Shown one piece after another: positions 21,684-36,600 of a DNA stretch of 64,000 nt. The notes under the pieces were generated by a model. The model ran no database searches. It was not told the DNA's origin and saw nothing but the letters and a program-made list of their open reading frames with translations. Origin of the DNA: Pristionchus mayeri. Lineage: Eukaryota; Nematoda; Chromadorea; Rhabditida; Neodiplogasteridae. The translations under genes and the position numbers were made by a program. Location of the stretch: assembly GCA_036245805.1 (NCBI GenBank), contig BTRK01000002.1, positions 12,954,689 through 13,018,688 on the forward strand, in the 5' to 3' direction. Numbering within the stretch: position 1 is the stretch's first letter; each line of letters starts with the position of its first letter.

Positions 21684-24600
21684 TCACTCGTCGAAGGGCT
21701 CGGTTAACTTCTCTGGTATGACTACGTCAGACATTTCCTTGAGGGAAATGGAGGGATCTAAAAAACGTTAATTAAGTAAGTAAGGCACTTTTCTATAGAT
21801 CCCATGAAAACTGTTGAAAACTGTTCCAAAATTGCATGAGGATAAGATGGTATTTAAAAAAAATAAAAATGTACCTTTGACACTCTTGGAATCGTTAGAT
21901 TGTTTCCTGTCTCCGATGGGTTCTGACTCGGTGACGGAGGGTCGTTCCGAGTAGAGATCACGCAGTTCCCCGATAGAATCGTCATCGTCGGAGGGTGCGC
22001 CTTCTGGAATATAACATAACATATTATTTTAGTAATTTAAAAATAAAATATGTTTGGTGTCACTTTACACTAATCTAAATAGTGCCTAAAAATTAATCAT
22101 TATGCATTATCTCAGCACATAAAAGAGAGAAAACAGAAAATAGAATCAATCAAGAGCCAGAAACAGTCTTGGGATAGTTTTTTGCGAGTGAAATCTGCGC
22201 TAACCTTCAACAACTACGTCATCGTCGACTCCATAGGGCGCATCAGATGCGTTAGCGAGGGCTGACCTGAAGAAAGATTCACTTATTTTTATTTTCGCAT
22301 GACACTGTTCGGTCAAGAAAGCTCCTTTTGACATTATGTAATTGAACTGGACAGACAGATAGATTTTGAGCATGTTGTGGATGAAGATGATTCGGTTACG
22401 TATGGATTGGGTGATGAGCTACGGCTGAGGTGGCTCATTTGTACAACAAATCATATTCCAAGTGATTAAATCCCTCACCATTCAGCCACTGCTGCATCCT
22501 TGGTGCGCTTCCTTCTCTTCATCGTCTTCAGGGAGTATCCACAGCAGGTGATCTCGTCTTCCTCCGGTTTGAGATCGGCGATCGCGTCCTGGAAGTAATA
22601 TCAGGTCATTAGACTTTTCTCATTTTCATGCTGGTTGCACTAAATTTGGTGTTCTTTGGTAGGTATCTTTTTCATCAGTGACCCGGTGAACAATCTCACA
22701 TGGATTTGGTCTCTGGACACATTCTCCGATCTTCACGACAATTTGAGGGTTTACTACTTCTAGTGCGCTGATTCCAAATCCGTTGTCAAATTCTGCCAAA
22801 TAGGTCTTTGAAAAAATCGATACTTTCCCGTTGAGACGTTAGGAGATTCTTTGCCGCTTCTCTACATATCACTGGTGGCCGAGTGGGGTGGATGTGGGAG
22901 CATCGCCCGGTTCGACCCCCGGTGAATTGTATTATTTTGCTTTTCGTCCACGTGCCCGTGATCAATGTGAAAGTATGAAAAAAACAATTTTCCAAGCTTT
23001 TTTCTTGAATATATTGCAAAACTCTACCACTGCACTTGGTTACCAATGCACTTGAAAGCCGAATACATGGCAGTCATTTTACTCTTATCGATTTTTTCAA
23101 AGACCTATTTGACAGATTTTGACAACGGATTTGGAATCAGCCTACTCGAATTAGTATACCCTCAAATTTTCGTGAAGATCGGAGAATGTGTCCAGAGACC
23201 AAATCCATGTCAGTCTGATCAAAATTTGCTAATTTGAGAAGCCTGTGAAACATTCACTCTTGCACGAAACGTCGTTCTTCCTATTCCGAGCAAATTCTCT
23301 CTCACAAATGGCTAGCAATTTTTTTGCCTAGCTTCAGCAATAATCTGCTGTACCTCATCGACGCCTAGTCTACATTACTGTTGTGCTACTTTAGACACGT
23401 AAATGGATATTGTGCACTGTTAAAATAGAAAGCGTAGTCCGTGGTGTGGTGGGCGAGATTTAGTACATTTGTTTCTAAATATACGCGGAACGCGGAGGAA
23501 AAATGTTCCGCGTATGCTTAGAAACAAATGTACTAAATCTCGCCCACCACACCACGGACTACGCTTTCTATTCTCACGGTAATCCCGATTGATTATTGCG
23601 CTTCGAATAAAACGTGCTGTACAAGTGAACTTGAAAAAAAAACAGTGCCAGTGGAGTTCACTACCTTGGATCCCTCTTGCTGCTTCATATTACAGTTGTG
23701 GTACACATGTGGTCGCCTTGCTGAACCACAGAAATAGCCGAAGTTTCCGGTACCTCGAATGTCTCGGGGAGCGGTTTGTCCTGCGTCTCGGGCAGCAGTC
23801 GCACCATGATCCCCGCGCAGAAGGAGAAGATGGCGAAGATGATCATCGGCACGATGGGAAGGGTCACCTGCAGAGATAGTTTTAGATCATTTTTCATTGA
23901 TTGATACTGCAATAAGTACTGCATGTCAGAGAATACGAACGTTTGGTATCGCTGTTCCACTCTAAATCACCTACACAGTTATTTTCAGGTATTGATATTA
24001 CACTTGTGCTTCTACTGGCATGAAGTGTGCGCTTGTAAGGAATCAAAATGTGTATTATCCCATCATATCGAGCTACTGAGTATTGTCTTTTTTATTTACT
24101 GAAAATGATGACAGTTGAAAACTGAAATGTTGATTCTGTTCTGCAGATACGGAGTGAGCGAAACACAATCAAACCACGACTCACATCAGACAGGATAGCG
24201 ATGTATGAAGAGACGCCAGAACCGAAGCGAGCGATCTGTAAATAGCAGATTAATTTAAAAAAATTAAAACATAATTAAAGTGTATTTTGCTAATTGCAAA
24301 ACTGATTGTAAAATGCACAACCATAATTTCGAAATTATCACCATCGAATTCAGTCCGACGGCCGTGTTTCTGATCACTGTCGGGTAGAGTTCGGAGCAGA
24401 AGATGTAGAGGATGTTGAAAGCGCCCTGGGTTTATAATTTTTGCATTTTTTATTTTTACTCTGTTAGATGATGCAATATTAGTAAGCGATTGCGGTCAAT
24501 GGACGGTGGTTGCCTCACTAAAATCGACAGTCAACTACTGTTGCATTGCTTATTTCTCTGTGTGTACTCGATTGAATCAATCGATAATCGATAATCGACT

Positions 24601-27600
24601 ACCGTATACCTGCACGAATATCTTCCCTAGCAGCAGGCAGAGGAGGGCGATCATGTATCTCTTGTAGATCACAGCGACGACGGCGCAGATGATGGAGATC
24701 GCGGCCAAATGGAGAGTGAACATTTGAGATCTGCAAAGGGGTGCGGTAGGTTGGAGATTACGGTAGATATGGATTGAGGGCGGAATATCGTAACATCTTT
24801 GAAAAATTTCCGAGATATACTGCGATGGCGAAATGTTTCGGAACGAGGGCCGAATACTGTGAAGATGTCTGACCTCCTGCGGCCGAACTTCATGAGGTAG
24901 ACGCATCCTATCAGAGTGGGCAGTTCGATCACTCCTGCGATTATCGATTTATCGATTTTTAACCGATTCATTGACACAAAAAAAGGTAGAAATTCAAGGG
25001 CATTTAAAAGACCTGCGAGGGCGTTGTTGAAGAAGAAGTTGCCAGAGAAGAGGACTCGACCGGGTGCAGACTGGTCGGACAGTGCTGAAAAGAAATAATT
25101 AGGACTAATTAGTATTATTAGGCTGATGCAAAAGTTTCTGACTATTTTCATGTTCAGACATAATGACATCTCCCGCTCTTCGAAATCGGTCAATCAACTA
25201 ATGGTTGTCGTCTGTTGATATGGCCTTGGGAACACCATATTACTAGCGTTATGTTGGGGCCAACTCGATCAATAGGGATAGGACTGTTCACACCCGAAGT
25301 CTAAAAAAGGTCCGATTAATCTGAATTTTGAATTGATTATAATTCCAGTGAGAACCACGATATTAGCTAACTAATTCATAGTTGTAAAGGACAATTAATA
25401 GGAATTCTAGATTACCTAGTACAACTGTTCTGGTGTCAAACGTCCACTTAAAAACGCCTCACCAGTACAGATCAGCAACAGTTGTAATTTTGCGAATATG
25501 CATTTTCCGGGGTTTTACAAGTGCGGATCGAATAATAAAGAAAAGTTGTTGCACATTCTGAAGTACCCTTCCATACTAGTATATAGTTAAATTTAGGAGC
25601 GCATTCATAAACCTGTTCAGGAATACGGTGCTTCGAAATCGTGATGTAGAGAATCGAACGACGAAAAGGACACTTTTTACAATTTCCTTTCACTCTCACA
25701 CGAGGCAGACCTGTTTTTTCACCATTATCTGAACAAGCAACTCTTACCGTATCACTGATATAGAGAGCTAATTCGGTAGGACACAGATATTCGAGGGTCA
25801 GGGTTCAATCGAAAACACTAAAAATACACTATTTTTGCGCGTTTTGAAGTGAACGTGATTTTCTCAGGCACACTATGAGCTATATTGGCTAAAAACATAT
25901 TATTGTAGTCTACTAGCAAGTCCTTAACTACAACCATGCAGGAATGTCAGGCAATCAAAATACACCGGAAGAATCTACGAATATTGAATAGTCAGAAACT
26001 TTTGCATCAACCTAATAGAATTTGAGTATTTGATTCTGATATTTTGCAGATTGTATTTTTCAGATTTTCAGATTTTCAGATTTTTCAGACTTCAGATTGT
26101 GATATTTTTGTTGCAACGAGAGACGACGTGGCATCAAAACCATCAGCTTCCCAAGGTTGAAATGCATATTGTGAAACAATCAAATCGTTGGAGTCATTCG
26201 CTTTTATCATCTGATGTTTACTTTGTAAATAGATTGTCGCACTCGGTTTTACTCTAATTAAATCCAAATTAGTATTAATTAGGTTATACCCTCACCAATG
26301 ACCACTCCGTAGTATACTAGAGCAGTTGCAACGAAGATAGTGCAAATGATGAACGTGCGCTGCCGCATTTCGGTCGACTGCAATTTCGAAACTTGTTTTT
26401 GATATTTATAAATTTTTATTTGATACCGGAAGTGAATTTCGCACCTTGAAGACGTTGCCGAGACTGGCCTTGCGATTCGCCCACTTGCTCGTTTCGCGAT
26501 GTTGCACCTTCAATTTAGGAAAATTATTACACATTTAGAGACAAATTGTGATTAATCCTAGTATAGTCATCTCATGTGCTTTTGTATATTGATCATTTCG
26601 CAATTGCACAACTTGCTTGGAACTGGATCGGAATTGAAATCGAGGCCTCAAAGGCAGCGAAAGTTTAGATGAGTTTCAGGCAATCAACATTTCCGTAAAT
26701 GAGCTTCGAAAATGATTCGATTTTCGTGTGTAATGAAAAAAAATTCTAATAAAACTTTCAAAAACAAAAACATAAAATTATTGAAATCTCCACTCACCAG
26801 CTCCAGATCTGAGGGTAGCGAGCACTTCTGTCGTTTTATGAGCGAGAAGGGGAAGGGAGGATCGCTGGAAAAGAGGTCTCCTTGCTATTCTTTGTACCTC
26901 ATTAGAGGCAGAAAGCAGCCCACGAAGCACTTCGCCTTGCCAATAAAGTGAACGAATAGAAAAGCACATAGTAGAAGTATAAAAGTTGTAGCTCAGAGAT
27001 CTAAGTCAAGGGTTTCTTCTATTTTCAGGAAATTTGGTGGATTTTCGAATGTGTTTCAGGCGCGCTAGATGGCTGATAAACGTATGAGTCATGTAGCGCA
27101 CCTGAAAAATATCCGAAAATTAGCATAAATTATCGTACTTGAAATTTGAAACCCTATCTAAAACCAAAGTTCAACGATCAACGATCTCTCACCGACAGGC
27201 GGCTCGGATGACTTTCTCCGCGTCAGTGAGTCGATTGGAGACGAGCAGCCATCTCGGAGACTCGGGCAGCCAGCAGAGACAGATGACGGAGACGAAGTGG
27301 GCTATGGCGCACACCATCTTAAAATTTTTAATTTAATAAATATTAATTAAATCATTTAATTTTTTTTTGAAATACTGCTGGTCGCACTGGAATTAATTTT
27401 GTCAATATCATCAACTGAAGTACAATTTGTGAAACATATTTGCTCGAAATTTTGACATGTCTCTCCACTTTTTTCTTTGAAGTTACTCTATCGAAAAATT
27501 AAGATTGAAGAATGGTGAGAGAAAAATCTTCCCCGCCTGAATGATCTTCCAGTTCTTGCAGAGATAGGCGATCAGGGCGAGCAGGGTGTATCCTACTGCC

Positions 27601-30600
27601 CATGGCGCCTGCAGCAGCGACCCCACCATCGAGCGGTACTTGATTCCTGCGAGATTAGAGTCATCCAACGCACTTTGTCGACTGCTTTATTATAGATATC
27701 TGCATGGCATGTGTCAGCATAGTAATTCCAGAGGTCGAAGAGCAGATTGAAAATTGCTGTCATATTGCTTTCAAATTTTTGGAAACCTTGAGATAATGAA
27801 GGAATTTGTCTGTACCAGTGATCTCCATGCACAATACATAGGCAGCTAAGTCCGCAGCTTCGTTACAGATGGCAGAACAGAAACGAATGAAGAGGAACAT
27901 CGGGAAGTACCTGAGAAGTGGAAATTGGATCATCAGAAATCATGAGCGCATGGCATCGTATGATCATTCGTTTTTTTCGGGCTTCGTTCGACTCTGTGAA
28001 CCATATCAGATATTTGACGATGGAGCTTCGTGTAAGTTTCTTGTTTCGATTTTTTTTTGAAGCGTAATCGATCGATAATCACTTACTGGGTGTACGGTAG
28101 TAGGAAGCCGAAGGCCGACGACAGAATCCCGAAGCCGATCACGGTAGGCTTCCGGCCGAACCTTCAATTATTCTGTTTTTCTAACACAAAACAGCGACGA
28201 GTAGTGAATTGAACTCACTCTTTCACTCGATTCTTAGTAAAATAGTGAAACATAACCTTTTTCGAGATTTCCCTTCCTATCGAAATAATATTTTTTGATA
28301 TCTTTAAAATCACATCTTAATTTTCACATGAACTCGCAGTTATTATACCAGGATTAATGGGTTCGTGGTACACCCGATCTCTAAATCTGATCATTGTGGC
28401 TAGAGATTTTGTGAAGCGAGGAGAGCGTGATCCCAGGCTGTACTCTACATCACCTCAGGGTCTCAATCACAACAAGAAAGATCTAGAGCGTGTGCCTGGG
28501 ACTCAGCCCGAGTACATGAAAACATCCTTGTCATGAGTATCCAAATAGGGCTCAGTGAATTTGAAGTTTACCAGATTCGTTAAAGTAGGAGTAAATGCAA
28601 ACCCGCGCCCGGTTTGAATATGTTTCACATAGGGACGCACTCTCTTCAAGTCGCGTGCTATCTCGCCCCCTTCCCTGAGCTTTCCCTGATCTGGCTCCCA
28701 GCCAACTAGCTATTACTCTGTTCGGAATGGAGATATCAATGTGAAAATTTTGGAGCTTGTTATCGTTGTGGAGCTCTAGGCAGTGCATAAGATAGCTTCA
28801 TAAAATGAATTTTGAGTTTACTCCTCCTTTAAGCCGATTCATCTATGGATCTTATCAGCATTTATTGGGGTGTCCGGAAAGTTTGTATAATTTTTTGTTT
28901 TTATTTTTTATTCAATGCTTTACAATTCTCAGTGACCAATGTATGCCCCCTTCTTTCTCACTACCTCCCTCCAACGATTGGGCAGGGTATCGATTCCTCT
29001 CTTCCAGAATGCGGGTTTCTTCGAGACCGCCAAGTTCACGAAAGCCCTCACAACTTCATCTCGATTCTTGAACTTCTTTCCTTTGCAGAAGTCAGAGAGA
29101 GAGAGCGGAAGCAGTGGTAGTCGCATGGGGAGAGATCCGGGGAATACGGTGGATGGGGAATACTCTCGATCTTCAGCTCGTCCATTTTCTTCTGGGTCAT
29201 CTTCGCTCGATGTGGGCGAGCATTGTCCATCAGAAGAAGAATTTTGCCCTGGTTCAGGAGTCTGGGAGGGACTCTGATCCCGACATCTTCCAGTTGTTCA
29301 GAGAAGAGGTCGGCATTGATGCTGGTACCAGGGGCGAGGATCTCCCAGTAGATGGGACCGAGCACTGAGAAGAAGCAGAGGAGTTCCTTCTTTCCGTGCT
29401 CTTCCTTCTTCGGGACGGGCGTGGGCTTCTCATCTGCATCCACCCATTGCAGTCTCCTCACAGGGTTATCGTACGTGATCCACTTCTCATCTGTAGCGAT
29501 GATGGAATTGACCCATCGAAGATTGGATCTACAATGGAGTAATTCCCGACAGACTTGAACACGATTTTTCAGCTGTTCGGGGGAGAGGTCATGGGGAATC
29601 ACTTGTGGGAGGTTCGGCTTCTTCCCAGATCGATGGAGGATATCGGACACCGTTGATCTGGGAGTACCAGTATCCTTCTTCAACTCACGCACACTGGCCA
29701 TGGGCTTGCGCTTCAGTATGCGGAGAACGAGAGGCTGATCGAGGGAGGGAGGGCGTCCAGAGCGGGGTTGATCATCGAGACCAAACTCCCCTTTCTTGAA
29801 GCGGGAGAACCACTTATAGCAGAAGAGTATGGAGGGGGCGTCAGCTCCTTCCGACTGGGCCAGGACAGAGTGGGCCTCCTTCACGGATCGGCCAAGACGG
29901 TAGTAATGAAGTAAAACTGCTCGGAGGTAGAGATGGGAGTCCATCACAAGAATCAATGTAGCAACTAGGAGACTGATTAAATCCTCTCACTACTCAACGC
30001 CAGAATGATGCAATACATTGTTGACAAACAGATTGCGCAATCACTGCATTTGATCGCGAACTGACTTTTTTCCGAAGCATTATACGAACTTTCCGGACAC
30101 CCCATTACTAGTGCAGAAGCATTAGTGCAACCTAAGGACAGAGCATAGATCTCCATCTCAAATCATCTTCAACTAATCACCCACTGATGACGCTCAGATT
30201 AGAATATTTAACAAGATAATAAGAACTGTGAGTAGGTGAAGCGCACTGAGGCATGATGCCGCTACAAAAGATGTTATCGCTTTAATAACGTCATGGAGTT
30301 GTCGTGAATTCTCGTGGTTTCAACACCCCATTGTCGATCATACTGCTCGAGAAGTATTGACAAGACTGCGTCTGGTGTGTAGTCCAAGCTATTCTTTGGC
30401 ACATCCTTCTAAGAAGTGTGTGTTATGACTGTGCAGGGATCTTTCAATTCCAGACTCCGCCCATTTTTTGAATTTAGGAAATGCCAATTATATGCATTGC
30501 GAGTTTCGCAAAATTCTTGCCTCATTCATCTCATGGAACATTAGTTACCTACTACATCTGATAAATATAGACTTCAGAATGATCGGGGCTCAATTCCAAT

Positions 30601-33600
30601 TCGTTCCATTCATGCTACAGGGAGAGGAGTACAACTGCAGGTATTTCCTCACTAATTTTAAAGTCAGTTCTCAATCCAATTTAAGTTCTGTCATGCCACC
30701 GGGCCCGGAATGGGCAGAGCAATACGGTGTCAAGCGGATCCCCTTCGGCCTCTACTCACTCATATTCGGCCTCGTTACTGAGGTACGGCAAAAGGAGAGA
30801 TAGTTGCGAGACTAAGCTTGCTTTAGATTCTCTACATTCCCTGCACACTGGGATTGCACAAAGAGATGCTATCTTCTTGCTATCAAGTCAGCTAGATAAT
30901 TAATAATAATATTTAATTAATTAATTTGATAATTCTTTCTTAATTGGCCATTCCAGATTATGTTCTGGCTCTCGCTTCTTGACATGGTGGCTATCATGGC
31001 TAACTGCATACTCTTCGGAATTCTACTGCTTCAGGTATCGCTTGGTTCGACTCCCGGCCAATGTACGAATGTTTTGCAGGGAGCAGTTTACTGTTCGGAT
31101 CCTGCTATGACACTGGGTGTGGGCATCGTCGCATACTGTAAGTCACTAGACGGATTGTCGATCTAATTATTGATTTTTAGTCATGTGGTGCACGACATCT
31201 GCTTGCTGCATAGTGCTGGGCATCAATCGCCTTTTCGAGATGCTCGGTCTATCTCGATTCTTTTCGGTAAGCCTATTTTTACAAAGAATTTTCAAGTTTG
31301 GTCAGGACGGAAAAGTTATCTATTTCAGAAGACGAAAACGAACATCTACCTCGGATTGTGCACAACCTATGGATTGGTCATGGCGACGTTCACTCGGCCG
31401 GTGAGCACTAATTAATTAAGTAAATAATTAAGTAATTAAAAATATATTAATTAAGGTGAGCGTCAACTCTTCCCTTCAGTCGATGTTCTTCTCTCCTTTC
31501 ATTCCGGGACATGAACTGGATGAGGTGAAAGCAAAGCCATTTGCAACCAGGAAGGATGACAGCTATTTCTGTTTCCAGCACAACAGTAGCCTCACGCTTC
31601 GCTGAGTTCCAATGCGACTTAGCACCCAATTAGCAACAGTGCAAGAGTCTGAATATAATGCGCAGCGGTAGTCACAACATTGATGAAAGGGTTCATTAGT
31701 CTAGCGAGAGATTTCTGATTCGATCCGGAGTTGGATGAAAACACGCTTGATTGAGCAAATGTACTTTTATACAGACCAGGGGACACCTATTAGTACCCAC
31801 TTTCAACAACTGGTGATAAATAAATGTAATCAATCAAACACCAACGATAAAGCTCTCCTACAGTACGTCAACTGGGCGCACGCCATGCACAACATGGTCA
31901 TTGCCGCCGGCTCATGCATACTCTACATAACTCTGGCTGTGATCATCGTGGTCGATACGGTACGGTAGCTACACAATCCGACTTATCGACAACTGATTTT
32001 TCAGAGATATCTCGCACCTCAAACTAACCGGGCAGCTGTGGTTACTCCGGTGAGTTTCGAAAATATTGGGGTGTCCGGAAAGCGTATAATTTTTTGTTTT
32101 TATTTTTTATTCAATGCTTTACAATTCTCAGTGACCAATGTATGCCCCCTTCTTTCTCACTACCTCCCTCCAACGATTGGGCAGGGTATCGATTCCTCTC
32201 TTCCAGAATGCGGGTTTCTTCGAAACCGCCCAGTTCACGAAAGCCCTCACAACTTCATCTCGATTCTTGAACTTCTTTCCTTTGCAGAAGTCAGAGAGAG
32301 AGCGGGAGCAGTGGTAGTCGCATGGGGAGAGATCCGGGGAATACGGTGGATGGAGAATCCTCTCGATCTTCAGCTCGTCCATTTTCTTCTGGGTCATCTT
32401 CGCTCGATGTGGGCGATCATTGTCCATCAGAAGAAGAATTTTGCCCTGGTTCAGGAGTCTGGGAGGGACTCTGATCGCGACATCTTCCAGTTGTTCAGAG
32501 AAGAGGTCGGCATTGATGCTGGTGCCAGGGGCGAGGATCTCCCAGTAGATGGGACCGAGCACTGAGAAGAAGAAGCAGAGGAGTTCCTTCCTTCCGTGCT
32601 CTTCCTTCTTCGGGACGGGCGTGGGCTTCTCATCTGCATCCACCCATTGCAGTCTCCTCGCAGGGTTATCGTACGTGATCCACTTCTCATCTGTAGCGAT
32701 GATGGAATTGACCCATCGAAGATTGGATCTACGATGAAGTAATTCCCGACAGACTTGAAGACGATTTTTCAGCTGTTCGGGGGAGAGGTCATGGGAAATC
32801 ACTTGTGGGAGTTTCAGCTTCTTCCCAGATCGATGGAGGATATCGGACACCGTTGATCTGGGAGTGCCAGTATCCTTCTTCAACTCACGCACACTGGCCA
32901 TGGGCTTGCGCTTCAGTGTGCGGAGAACGAGAGGCTGATCGAGGAAGGGAGTGCGTCCAGAGCGGGGTTGATCATCGAGACCAAACTCCCCTTTCTTGAA
33001 GCGGGAGAACCACTTATAGCAGAAGGGTATGGAGGGGGCGTCAGCTCCTTCCGACTGGACCAGGGCAGAGTGGACCTCCTTCACGGATCGGCCAAGACGG
33101 TAGTAATGAAGTAAAACTGCTCGGAGGTAGAGATGGGAGTCCATCACAAGAATCTGTAGCAACTAGGAGACTGATTAAATCCTCTCACTACTCAACGTCA
33201 GAATGATGCAATACATTGTTGACAAACAGATTGCGCAATCACTGCATTTGATCGCGAACTGACTTTTTTCCGAAGCATTATACGAACTTTCCGGACACCC
33301 CAATAGTATCCGATAAAAGAGGCAAAGTTTCAGGTTTTCGCGCAAGTCATGCTAATCTGTGCTGCGAACCTCATTGGAACAACAATGTTCGATTTTCGAA
33401 AATATTTTCGAAAATAATAAAGATAATTAAGTTATGTCTACATGAACTTCATGCCCTCTCCTCCCGCTCTGATTCTAGCCGGGCATGTCGCCTGGCAATT
33501 TATTCATTGTAAAAATATTTTAAAAAATTTAAATTTTAATGCAAAACTGCAGGTTCGCCTCCCTTCATCTACCTCGCACTCAACAAGAATATCAGAGACT

Positions 33601-36600
33601 TCGCACTTCGGTCCATTGGACTAGGTCAGAGGGAGCAAAGACACACTTCACAAGTGTTATTTTTACTGCTCATTACATCTTTTTTTGCCAGATTTTCAGA
33701 AAATCATATCATAATTTAATTCAGAGTTCACTAATCGGCGCGTGTCTGACTTCTCGCTCACTTCAACGCAAACAACTCTTTGATTCATCAGTATTAATGT
33801 TTAAAATAAATCCGCCAAAAGATTTTCCCCAATTGCTCGCCCTACGTTTTTTGGCAGATTATCACCTAGTATTGAATGCACCTCATTGTCTTGTCCTTCG
33901 ACGCTTTCTACTAATTTATCTTTCTTTTCTTAACGTCGGAATAATGAGTCTATTAATAGCAACAATTAATGTATATGCGTGACTGTCTGAAAAAACTGAG
34001 AAATATTTAAAATAGGCCGTTCAGCAAAACCAGTAGATGTCCATTTGAACACGCGGCCTACGTTGAAGAAGTTCTATGCTGCATAAAGTTAACCGATAGA
34101 CCTCGAAACTTCGTTATTAGCATGTAAAGATATATTGTTGCCAAAGCTGCAAGGAATTCTATTTTTTGCTCTACGGCCTCTGGTTAATTGATCCAGATAG
34201 TAATTCATAAATACAATAATTATTATAGTTCTATCTACAATATGCTGTAGTTGTGTGTACAATATTTCATTAATACAACTATGCAATAAATGGAAGTTAC
34301 AACCCGTGCCAAGCTTTAATACTACAACAGGTATTGCTGACGGTCACTCGCGTTCCATAATAGAATCGTCTGAACACTTCCCCTTGTTGTGAAACAAACT
34401 CCTCCCCTCAAAAAATCAGGCGTGTATTTCTGACTGATATAGCATCACACAGAGAAAAAACGCTTGAAATCGTGAGACCCTTATGTCTCCATATTCGCAT
34501 CAGCTAAAAACGCGCAACTGTAATGATACCATGATATGGCTGAGGGCGTGTGACTGGGATTTCAATTAGCGATAGCAAATGGAGAGTGTGCTAGTCTTGT
34601 TTCTCTACTTGATGAGATAGATACGAAATGAAGAGAGTATTTCTCAAACCGTCCGACCCCGAGTGAAAATCGTTTTCTTCTAACGCGTATACCTTAGCGG
34701 GTTCAAAGAAAAGGTTCAATCTTTCCCACACAGTGCTCCACCCACTTTCTCTGCTGTGTGATTTTTTGCCCGACATACGATATCATTTCAACACGTATTC
34801 ACTTCGAGCAAAACGCGCTCATTTACTTTTCGTCGATTAATAGTTGTATTTTCATAGTCAAAATGGACGTGGCCCAGTACCAATTCGTTCCATTCATGCT
34901 GCAAGGACATGAATACAATTGCAGGTAAATCGACCATATCAATAGTGCAGTTAGAGAAATGATACCACGATAACTTCATTCCAAACAATCTCAGCGGTTT
35001 AGTTGAGTGTTAGGACTGGAAAGACCACTGAGTTGCTTCTCGATAATCTGCCTGTGAGCATGCCAATCTGGGTTGTGCAAAAATTGTACTGTCTCTTCAT
35101 TCAGAATACTCTCTCATACTGTCTGACCGGCGAGAGAGTGTGTGAAATGAAGAGACCATTAATTTTTAGAAAAAACCCAGATGTCAATTGCAGTTCAGTA
35201 ATGCCCCCGGGACCCGAATGGGCCGCCCAATACGGAATCAAGCAGACCGGCTTCGGCACGTATTCTGTCGCTTTCGGAATCATCACACTGGTACCGTAAC
35301 CGAAATTGTCGTTGCGATATTCAAATAATTCAGATTCTCTACATTCCCTGTACATTGGGTCTTCGCAGGGACATGAAGACTTCTTGTTTCAAGGTATTTA
35401 ATTAATTAGTTAATTAAAACATCGTAATTATGTCTTAGATAATGTTCTGGCTCTCTATCATGGATATGATTGCTATAATGGCTAATTGCGTGGGGTTCGG
35501 CGTTCTGCTAATTATGGTTCGCAATTGTCAAGTCCTCCATAGAATCAAAGTTTGTTTCAGGGAGACGTCTACTGCTCCAATCGCTTCATGACTTTGGGCG
35601 TTGGGATCGTGGGCTACTGTAGGTCACCGGACAAATTATCGATCGATAATTCAATTTCAGGCATCTGGTGCTGCGCTTCTGCCTGCTGTTTGGTGCTCGG
35701 AGTGAATCGGCTGTTCGAAATGCTCAATCTCTCTCGATTCTTCTCGGTACGTAATCAAAGATTAGAAATGATCAATCGAGACTGATTTAGCACTCGAGAA
35801 CTAACTTCTACATCGGTTGCTGCACTGCCTATGGTGTCTTCATGACGCTCTTTACGCGACCGGTATGTTCAATCAGGAGCAATTGACTCTCTTCTCTGGT
35901 TTCTCCCAACCAGTTGTTAGCCAGTTGGAAGGGGCGGAGTTTCGGCAAACCAGTTGTTGACCAGTCCCCTGACCAGTTGTTAACCAGTAGCAAGCTGACC
36001 AGTTGTCAACCACTGGTTGACAAATGATTAGGTGAGGCCGACTCTATCCCGGCGCGACAAGAGAGCACTAAGCCTACGAGAGACCCATCGCGCAGCCTAA
36101 ACAGCCTGGCTAAGAGAATGCCATGGCTGTACCTCCACGATCGTATTTTGAATGTAGCTACTCCCAAAACGCGGAAAATCCGTGTTAGAGTTGACTACCG
36201 TAAGGGGCACTCCTCTTCCCGAGTATGAATAATCTACCTGACCCTCTAAACTCGCATACGGTAGGAGGCCTCTCAACCACTGGTTGAACAGTAGTCAACC
36301 AGTTGTTAACCAGTCCCTCCACCAGTTGGTGGGCAACGCGCCAGCAACTGGTCAGGTTAACAACTGGCTCGGAGAAACCGAAGTTCATTCTATACACTCT
36401 CTTGCCGTTTAGACAGTTTGATAGAGCACGTGATATTTAGACGATTGCTCAGACATTGATAACTGTCAACTATCATCTGGTGATAACAGCCAAACATTAA
36501 TAAATTGCTGTTAATGTCTGGGAAAAGCATTGATTAATAATTAGTAACTATTTGTATTCAGATGTTAGCTAACTGTGATACCAGGGGAGCTATAATCGTT

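Noticed and set aside
21421..21771. 116-codon plus-strand open frame rich in Gly
   Set aside because: It overlaps the last transporter exon in antisense, has no splice partners and no recognisable domain; the exon on the other strand is supported by phase and stop position.
33539..33982. 147-codon plus-strand open frame
   Set aside because: It starts before and reads out of frame through srt exon 13; the srt frame is fixed by the paralogue.
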